Shown: positions 29,114-35,209 of the stretch, piece after piece
How the letters are laid out: every line of letters starts with the position of its first letter
How positions within the stretch are numbered: position 1 is the stretch's first letter
Assembly (NCBI GenBank): GCA_028703095.1
Contig: JAQVNO010000008.1
Span: forward strand, 1 to 35,209
DNA length: 35,209 bases
Reading direction: 5' to 3'
DNA from: Bacteroidales bacterium
GTDB lineage: Bacteria; Bacteroidota; Bacteroidia; Bacteroidales; WCHB1-69
Notes under the pieces: generated by a model
Databases searched by the model: none
What the model saw: only the letters and a program-made list of their open reading frames with translations
Told to the model about the DNA's origin: nothing
Program-made: the position numbers and the translations under genes

Positions 29114-29476
29114 CTATTCAAATTTTCCTTCTTCCTTTAACGAAGATATATTGTAAAATTCTTTTTTTATTGTATCTATCGTTGCTCCTTCAATATTTAC
29201 CTTATATACCATCACTGTTTCATCATCTGTCATGGCAACCCGTATTTGTTCATGGTCAAAATTCTTTCCTAAATATTTTCTGAATGTTAAGGAATCGGTT
29301 AAATAAGCAGTATGTACATCTCCGCCATAAACACCGCCAGAATAAGTGCGATATGTTTCTTTGTATAATCCTTTTGCAAATTCCATTGTGGTATTGTGAT
29401 TATCTTTCGAATAGTTAATAGACTCATTACATGATGTTAAAAACAAAATAATAAAAGGAAAAATATATTTTTTCAT
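29114..29476 (-). CDS. Small lipoprotein downstream of RHS unit D (candidate immunity)
   Basis: MKKYIFPFIILFLTSCNES lipobox; 14 nt after the toxin stop. Confidence 0.6.
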   Translation of the reverse strand: MKKYIFPFIILFLTSCNESINYSKDNHNTTMEFAKGLYKETYRTYSGGVYGGDVHTAYLTDSLTFRKYLGKNFDHEQIRVAMTDDETVMVYKVNIEGATIDTIKKEFYNISSLKEEGKFE

Positions 29477-29490
29477 ATAAAATCTATCTT

Positions 29491-30324
29491 TTATCGTTTT
29501 TTTAAATTATCCGCATCTTGCATTCCTGTTGTATTCCAATAAAAATCACGGTTTCTATCCCCAGACTGTAAATTCATAGGAGTTAATAGTTGGTTTGCTC
29601 TTGGAATAGCCATAAATTTACTACCATCTTGCCATTCTTTTAAAGTTTCAGCAAACCCTGCCCCTTTACATAGCAAATATTTTGGAAGACCTACAACACC
29701 AACAAATCTTCCTGTAAATCCTGCATGATAATTCCCTACATCAGCAGCATTCATGTTAGTATAACCGCCAAAATAAAATTTAGTTTTAGTTCCGTGCTTG
29801 TCATCGTATTGCCATGCTACTCCCCAAATAGTATTTGTATTGTCTTTTAAATCCCAATCCCCATCTTTTTTCACGGCATAGTAATAATCAATAATATTCA
29901 TCTTTATAGCCTTAGAAAGACTTAAAACTAATTTATTTTTCATAATGCCTTTTGTATTTATTTTATCACCTAATTCGCCAATTTTTTTGCCGCCAGCGCT
30001 TGTATTATTTTGACTATATTGTGCCTCAACCTCTGTTTTTGAAGCGTTCTCATGTAAATAAACAGAGTTGTCACCATCATCATAGTTAGCAAGTACGTTG
30101 CCAAATTTATCAATATGAACTGAAGGGTCTTCATCAAACATCCCCGTCGGATCAACCTTATTTATTGGATTATTCTTACAATAGGTATACGGTGAAATGG
30201 AAGGATATTTCTCAAACATCATAGTTTTAAGGCTACACTCTTCTAAATCAATACAAGTGGAGAGTTGCCCCACAGCGTATTGATAGTTTATTGCCTTAAA
30301 ATTATTAACTACATATTCCTTCAT
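29491..30324 (-). CDS. RHS unit D: core remnant with Ntox44-like C-terminal domain
   Basis: PSISPYTYCKNNPINKVDPTG, then NMNAADVGNYHAGFTGRFVGV...LLCKGAGFAETLKEW, which resembles polymorphic toxin type 44 by recall. Confidence 0.55.
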   Translation of the reverse strand: MKEYVVNNFKAINYQYAVGQLSTCIDLEECSLKTMMFEKYPSISPYTYCKNNPINKVDPTGMFDEDPSVHIDKFGNVLANYDDGDNSVYLHENASKTEVEAQYSQNNTSAGGKKIGELGDKINTKGIMKNKLVLSLSKAIKMNIIDYYYAVKKDGDWDLKDNTNTIWGVAWQYDDKHGTKTKFYFGGYTNMNAADVGNYHAGFTGRFVGVVGLPKYLLCKGAGFAETLKEWQDGSKFMAIPRANQLLTPMNLQSGDRNRDFYWNTTGMQDADNLKKR

Positions 30325-30345
30325 CGCTTTGCTTTAGCCTTGTTT
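30320..30345 (-). repeat. Header repeat, unit D
   Basis: Minus strand ACAAGGCTAAAGCAAAGCGATGAA. Confidence 0.85.
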
Positions 30346-30411
30346 ATTTCTTATTCTTGTGTCTTTTAATCCTTTATTTTTCCATGCCCTAATTTGATAC
30401 ACTACCCATGA

Positions 30412-30909
30412 TTACCATCTTTTATTATAACTATATAAAATAAATCTATTCTCATAATATATAAATGTATAACTTGACCATCTATCATCTTCATCAGGAG
30501 AAAAATTAAAACAATATTTAAAAAAAATCCCATTTTTTTTTATTGAAACAAACTCAATTAATAAATCCAATCCTTTTGTGACAAAAAAATAATGATTTTT
30601 ATACAATAAATATCCACCTGATCTATCATCTTCTATAAATATCTCTTTATTTGGATATCCCTCGATTTTGAAACACAAAATAGAGTCTCCATTATTTGTT
30701 ATACTTTTATATAACATTATCCCGTACGATAATGTATCTAAATAATAAGGAGATTGCTTTTCTAAAAAAATTACAGTATCCAACACTTGATAAAAAGCAG
30801 GCTTTAATACGTTTATTTCATTTATAAATATATTTGAATACTTTTGTGAACAAACAAATTTTGTAGAAATTAAGAAAATTATTAAGACAAAAAAACTTAT
30901 ATTTTTCAT
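30412..30909 (-). CDS. Exported small protein downstream of RHS unit C (candidate immunity)
   Basis: Signal peptide MKNISFFVLIIFLISTKFVCSQ; related to 31848-32354 (YFFVTKGLDLLIEFVS... vs FFFVKGKELLPEFPKG...). Confidence 0.6.
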   Translation of the reverse strand: MKNISFFVLIIFLISTKFVCSQKYSNIFINEINVLKPAFYQVLDTVIFLEKQSPYYLDTLSYGIMLYKSITNNGDSILCFKIEGYPNKEIFIEDDRSGGYLLYKNHYFFVTKGLDLLIEFVSIKKNGIFFKYCFNFSPDEDDRWSSYTFIYYENRFILYSYNKRW

Positions 30910-30923
30910 TTTTCAAAATAAAT

Positions 30924-31682
30924 TTAATGAGTAGCTTTAATTATGCAAGCTGGCAAAGTAATTTTAACATTTACCCCAATAGATTTTTTATCATAAGGAG
31001 TATAACTGTTTGAAGTAGTATAATTGTAAAATTTAGCTTGAGGAAACTTATCTTGAATCATTTTAGCAATATAAACATCACCTTCAGAAATTGTATTGTC
31101 ATCGGTAGGATGATTATGAATTGCCTCTCTTATCGTATATCCTCTTTGAAAAAGGACTTTATTTGCAGCAGTCTTCCCATCTATATGTTTTGCATTTACC
31201 CCTATCATATTTCGTTCACTGCTTTGATTTCCAATTCTTGTTAATCCATATTCTGTTTTAGCTTCAGAACTATTATTTGCTAAATGTTCAAAAATTTGCT
31301 TTGCCTCATCATCCCCTGTAACTTTTAAATAATTAACCATAGTGCCATCATTCCCCTTTAAAGTTATTTGTCCTGTAACAACTTTTTTATCTAATGTTAA
31401 AGTAGTTCCATCAATTTTGTTCCCTTCATTATCCACTTTGTAAAAAATATCTACATCATTTGGAGCTTTCCATGTAATTTTTCCAAATTCATCAAACTCA
31501 TATTCATCTTCTCCTGTAGGATCAACAAAAAGCACAGGATTATTCGCACAATAAGCATATGGTGAAATACTTGGTTTCTCCTCAAACATCGGGTCTCTAC
31601 TCCACCCCTCTAAATCTCCCCAAATGGGGAGACTTGGCGGTAGCGCGTATTGTAAGAGTGTTGCCTTGTAGCTTTGGTTCAT
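30924..31682 (-). CDS. RHS unit C: core remnant with JAB/JAMM-like C-terminal domain
   Basis: PSISPYAYCANNPVLFVDPTGED; REAIHNHPTDDNTISEGD fits HxHPx(7)SxxD. Confidence 0.65.
   Translation of the reverse strand: MNQSYKATLLQYALPPSLPIWGDLEGWSRDPMFEEKPSISPYAYCANNPVLFVDPTGEDEYEFDEFGKITWKAPNDVDIFYKVDNEGNKIDGTTLTLDKKVVTGQITLKGNDGTMVNYLKVTGDDEAKQIFEHLANNSSEAKTEYGLTRIGNQSSERNMIGVNAKHIDGKTAANKVLFQRGYTIREAIHNHPTDDNTISEGDVYIAKMIQDKFPQAKFYNYTTSNSYTPYDKKSIGVNVKITLPACIIKATH
31602..31636 (-). repeat. REP-like 35-bp element inside the unit C coding leader
   Basis: CCACCCCTCTAAATCTCCCCAAATGGGGAGACTTG, exact reverse complement of 31771-31805. Confidence 0.9.
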
Positions 31683-31770
31683 TTTTTATATGATTTCGGT
31701 TTGCAAAAATACAAATAAATTATATCGGTTTACAAAAAAATGATTATTTGTTGTAATCCTCTCGCCCTTG

Positions 31771-31805
31771 CAAGTCTCCCCATTTGGGGAGATTTAGAGG
31801 GGTGG
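31771..31805 (+). repeat. REP-like 35-bp element, intergenic copy
   Basis: CAAGTCTCCCCATTTGGGGAGATTTAGAGGGGTGG; internal TCTCCCC/GGGGAGA hairpin. Confidence 0.9.
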
Positions 31806-31847
31806 GTTTTTGAAAAAATATACTTTTATTTTTATCCATAGAATTTA

Positions 31848-32354
31848 TTACCGATATTTTCTTAAAAAAAACAACGTTTCATTTCTATATTCTAAATCTA
31901 TCCAACATTCTCCATCAAAAAAACCAATATAGCCTTCATAATCAGGTTTTAATTTTAGGTAGTAAAACATCTGTTGATTATTTGTTATCGTAAAAATTCC
32001 TTTGGGAAATTCAGGCAACAACTCTTTCCCTTTCACAAAAAAAAATGTATCGTTTATCTTAAAAAAACCTTTTGCTCCAGCAATCCTGCCGTATTCCAAT
32101 GGAGCTTGTATTATAGTGAATAAATAACTATATTCACTATTTTGTTTTACATATATTGTGAAATTTTTATCGCTTTCGATTTCGCAAAGATAAGATTTTT
32201 TGAACATCGTATCCAAATCATACAAAAAAGAATTATTTACCATTAATTCGGGTATATACAAAAAAATTGTATCAAATAATGAATGATATTGTGCTTTAGC
32301 CTGTTTGTTAAATATAAAAAGAATAAAAATTAACATAATTAAACTTTTCTTCAT
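31848..32354 (-). CDS. Exported small protein downstream of RHS unit B (candidate immunity)
   Basis: Signal peptide MKKSLIMLIFILFIFNKQAKAQ; related to 30412-30909. Confidence 0.6.
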   Translation of the reverse strand: MKKSLIMLIFILFIFNKQAKAQYHSLFDTIFLYIPELMVNNSFLYDLDTMFKKSYLCEIESDKNFTIYVKQNSEYSYLFTIIQAPLEYGRIAGAKGFFKINDTFFFVKGKELLPEFPKGIFTITNNQQMFYYLKLKPDYEGYIGFFDGECWIDLEYRNETLFFLRKYR

Positions 32355-32412
32355 GGATTATTTTATTTTGATGATATTGTTTTTATTAATTTATAACTAT
32401 AAACTTTAGTTT

Positions 32413-33528
32413 CTACGGTTTTGTTTTAGATTCCATCATTTTTCGAAACGTATTTAACATATTTGTTGAAAAGTAAGGAGTATAACCCTTACCTACATTA
32501 AATATATTACTTTCAGGCATATTTGCGTCCGAACCTTTGTATGGGAATCTTCCTTCTATTCTATAATTATACCATTGGCATAATAACAATGCATCTTGGT
32601 CTTTATCTGAATATGAAGTAGTACCATCTGTATGATTATGATTTATTTCTCTTACCCTACCTTTTACTACACTTAAATCAAATCCTGACTCTCCAGGATT
32701 AAAAGTTGTAAATAGATAATTGTTCCCGTTTTCTTCTCCTCCTTCACCTGATTGAATATGTACAAATTCATTCCCTGTATGTTTTGCGAGAAACTCAAAC
32801 AATTCTTTGCCATTATTATCCCCTGTAACAGCATAAGCTTCAATTTTACTATCTAACTTTTTAATAGTTCCATTGTCATAAGGGTTACTATAAATTTTTT
32901 CTCCCTTTTCATTCTTTACAACAAATCTATCAGGCTGACCTTGGGTGCCATCTACAACAGTTATTTTTTTGTTTACTAAATCTACTTCGTAATCATCCTC
33001 ACCACTTGGGTCTATTCTATTTATTGGGTTATTGCTACAATAGGTATAAGGGCTTATGCTTGGATACTTTTCAAACATCGGGTTTCTACTAATAAACGTT
33101 GGTGGGGCATAGTACCTTGCGGAGTAATAATACATGCCGTTTTCTTCGTCAAACTCTTTGGCGTTGAAGGCGTATTTTGGGATGCGGTCGGTTTCCCAGC
33201 CGGGTGTGTATTCGCTTATGATTTCGCCAAAAGGTGCATATAGGAAGCCCTGAGAAATGATGGAACTGTTATCCGTTACCATGCCCGTGCTGCCGAGATG
33301 GTCGGGGTGGTAGTAGAATAATTCCGTTTCTTGGGCATTGCCCTGCAAATTACACAAATCGGGATAGGGATTCACAAAATTCAAACTCCCTTGCGGAGAG
33401 GCTAATTGAGCACATCCAAAGGGTTGAATATCAAATCCAAAATTATTGACGCAATAAATTAATTTATTGACGCAATATTTTTCATTATTGACGCAATAAT
33501 TTTTGTTTTTGACGGAATAATTTTTCAT
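32413..33528 (-). CDS. RHS unit B: longest RHS core remnant with JAB-like C-terminal domain
   Basis: FYYHPDHLGSTGMVTDNSS, YYYSARYYAPPTFISRNPMFEKYPSISPYTYCSNNPINRIDPSGED; REINHNHTDGTTSYSDKDQD. Confidence 0.75.
   Translation of the reverse strand: MKNYSVKNKNYCVNNEKYCVNKLIYCVNNFGFDIQPFGCAQLASPQGSLNFVNPYPDLCNLQGNAQETELFYYHPDHLGSTGMVTDNSSIISQGFLYAPFGEIISEYTPGWETDRIPKYAFNAKEFDEENGMYYYSARYYAPPTFISRNPMFEKYPSISPYTYCSNNPINRIDPSGEDDYEVDLVNKKITVVDGTQGQPDRFVVKNEKGEKIYSNPYDNGTIKKLDSKIEAYAVTGDNNGKELFEFLAKHTGNEFVHIQSGEGGEENGNNYLFTTFNPGESGFDLSVVKGRVREINHNHTDGTTSYSDKDQDALLLCQWYNYRIEGRFPYKGSDANMPESNIFNVGKGYTPYFSTNMLNTFRKMMESKTKP
33442..33525 (-). repeat. Four-copy 21-bp tandem repeat in the unit B coding leader
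   Basis: TTATTGACGCAATAA-containing units encode NYSVKNK/NYCVNNE/KYCVNKL/IYCVNNF. Confidence 0.85.
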
Positions 33529-33551
33529 CGCTTTGCTTTAGCCTTGTTTTT
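33524..33551 (-). repeat. Header repeat, unit B
   Basis: Minus strand AAAAACAAGGCTAAAGCAAAGCGATGAA. Confidence 0.85.
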
Positions 33552-33559
33552 TTCTTTTA

Positions 33560-33626
33560 TCCTTAGAATTAACTACATTAAATTTAATCCAAACACTTAT
33601 AATAAAAGGGATAGATGGTAAATTAC
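33560..33626. repeat. Cassette tail repeat, second copy of the CACTTATAATAAAAGGGATAGATGG part
   Basis: ATCCAAACACTTATAATAAAAGGGATAGATGGTAAATTACC versus 27121 onward. Confidence 0.8.
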
Positions 33627-33629
33627 CAA

Positions 33630-34232
33630 TTACCTAACACAAACACTTCTAATGTTATAAGAAATTTTATTTTTCTTATTTATTTTAACTAATGTTACAA
33701 TCGAAATCCCTGTCATAGTTCCCATTTCAACTTCTGAATAAAAATTCTCATCACTTAGATACAAATAATCATTCCAATATTTAAAATAATCAATTTTTTT
33801 TATAAACATACTATCCAATGATTCATTATATTCAAAATCATAAATTCTTTTTTTATTATCAATTATTTGAATATTATACTCATAACCATTAGTTGTATAA
33901 CCATAAAATTCATAAACATAGAAATATTTAACATTTAATAATAGTTTTTGTTGCCTTAGAACTTCTAATATCCTTTTTCTAAATGATAAAGTAAATTTCA
34001 TATCTTCTTCATACGAATTAACAATCGTTTTTCCATCTCTCATTATTAGAGGCGGTCTATTTTTGTTAAATATTAATATAGTATCTAAATGTATTTTTTC
34101 TCTTATAATTGAATCCGTAACTTTATTCCATTCGGTTAAATCAATTAAATTACATATATAGATATTATCATTGCTACAACTATAAAGTTGAAAGAAAAAA
34201 AGTACATATATAATCCTTTTCAAATTTCTCAT
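33630..34232 (-). CDS. Lipoprotein downstream of RHS unit A (candidate immunity)
   Basis: MRNLKRIIYVLFFFQLYSCSND lipobox; starts 2 nt after the unit A stop. Confidence 0.6.
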   Translation of the reverse strand: MRNLKRIIYVLFFFQLYSCSNDNIYICNLIDLTEWNKVTDSIIREKIHLDTILIFNKNRPPLIMRDGKTIVNSYEEDMKFTLSFRKRILEVLRQQKLLLNVKYFYVYEFYGYTTNGYEYNIQIIDNKKRIYDFEYNESLDSMFIKKIDYFKYWNDYLYLSDENFYSEVEMGTMTGISIVTLVKINKKNKISYNIRSVCVR

Positions 34233-34234
34233 TG

Positions 34235-35182
34235 TTAAAATTTTAATCTTTTTTGTGTTTTACTACCTGGATTATTTAGATATTTATCAAAATAACCACC
34301 ATACATATAATATGTACCTCTTTTTTCTGTTGAAATTTGAAGATTACCCTGAGATGGAACTGAGAAGTTAGTATTCCCATAGTTTTCTTTATCTTTTAAA
34401 TTATAATATCCATTATATTTGCTTGATATGATTTCTTTGCCGTAAACATACATTCCATCATATTTCTTACGCATCCCCATTCCAAGATCTTTTCGTACTC
34501 TATTTTCCCATTCTACTGCAGCAACTTCACCCGCACGAATTAAAGTACTTTTACCATCTTTTAATAAAAACCCATTTTGTGGAAACACAAAATGAGCTAA
34601 TTCATGTGCAAGTGTTGATTCTGCTGTAAATTTAGCACCTCCATCTTTTCCCTCATAAGTTCCATTAGCTTCTTCAAGATTAAAAGGAAGAACTGAGGCA
34701 TTTTTATTTTCATAAATTCCACACTCTATTCCTTGTTTCGTATCTGCAATTACAAAAGTTTTTTTAGATTTTATTGCTTGTGTAACTAAAAATTTTCCCG
34801 CTATACCTGAATTATAAATATTTAATAATATTTTCCCAACTGCTTTTTGATAATTTTCATCTCCAACAATTGCTATTTCTTCTCCCGTCGGATCCACAAA
34901 CTTCATCGGATTATTCGCACAATAGGTATAGGGAGAAATAGAAGGATATTTCTCAAACATCGGGTCTCTACTAATGAAAGTCGGTGGTGCGTAATAACGA
35001 GCGGAATAATAATACATGCCGTTTTCTTCGTCAAACTCTTTGGCGTTGAAGGCGTATTTAGGGATGCGGTTATCAACAGCTAAATGCTCTTGGAGTATCT
35101 CTCCGAAGGGAGCGTATAAATAGCCGGCGGTGATGCACCCCTCTAAATATTGTAAGTTTATTGCCTTGTAGGTTTGGTTCAT
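34235..35182 (-). CDS. RHS unit A: core remnant with M91/NleD-like zinc metallopeptidase domain
   Basis: YYYSARYYAPPTFISRDPMFEKYPSISPYTYCANNPMKFVDPTGEE; STLAHELAHFVFP...AGEVAAVEWENRVRKDLGMGMRKKYDG. Confidence 0.7.
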   Translation of the reverse strand: MNQTYKAINLQYLEGCITAGYLYAPFGEILQEHLAVDNRIPKYAFNAKEFDEENGMYYYSARYYAPPTFISRDPMFEKYPSISPYTYCANNPMKFVDPTGEEIAIVGDENYQKAVGKILLNIYNSGIAGKFLVTQAIKSKKTFVIADTKQGIECGIYENKNASVLPFNLEEANGTYEGKDGGAKFTAESTLAHELAHFVFPQNGFLLKDGKSTLIRAGEVAAVEWENRVRKDLGMGMRKKYDGMYVYGKEIISSKYNGYYNLKDKENYGNTNFSVPSQGNLQISTEKRGTYYMYGGYFDKYLNNPGSKTQKRLKF

Positions 35183-35209
35183 TTTTTAAAGCATTTCGAT
35201 ATGCAAAAA

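Noticed and set aside
33442-33525. CRISPR-like array
   Set aside because: 21-bp units are directly adjacent without unique spacers and lie in an open reading frame; no cas genes seen.

Overview
This AT-rich Bacteroidetes-type window combines a chromosomal backbone with two accessory blocks. Backbone: LolA-like carrier, B12-dependent ribonucleotide reductase NrdJ, a thioesterase, RecJ, a tRNA-Met/Ile(CAT), an outer-membrane barrel, two tRNA-Arg genes (ACG, TCG), a CvfB-like S1 protein, and a phosphate locus (PhoB-type regulator and PhoR-type kinase facing phoU-pstB-pstA-pstC, plus a porin-pstS pair). Accessory block 1 (about 17.5-24.4 kb) sits between pstC and pstS. It holds four related small lipoproteins, a frameshifted T9SS-tailed protein and a large subtilase whose propeptide and catalytic parts are separated by one in-frame TAG. 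Accessory block 2 (about 27.1-35.2 kb, minus strand) is an array of five truncated RHS-core modules. Each has a different C-terminal domain (M91/NleD-like metallopeptidase, two JAB/JAMM-like, Ntox44-like, HEVTE family) and each is followed by a small exported protein, a candidate immunity protein. Shared header and tail repeats flank these modules, and a REP-like palindrome has become part of their coding leaders. The most notable observations are: (i) a 58-bp module of four half-sites at exact 11-bp spacing and fixed distance to the -7 box, found upstream of phoB, pstC and the porin (candidate Pho box); (ii) a PstS-like half-domain embedded in the PstC periplasmic loop; (iii) the repeat-bounded RHS toxin cassette array with uniformly exported partner proteins. 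All calls come from reading the sequence; no searches were run.
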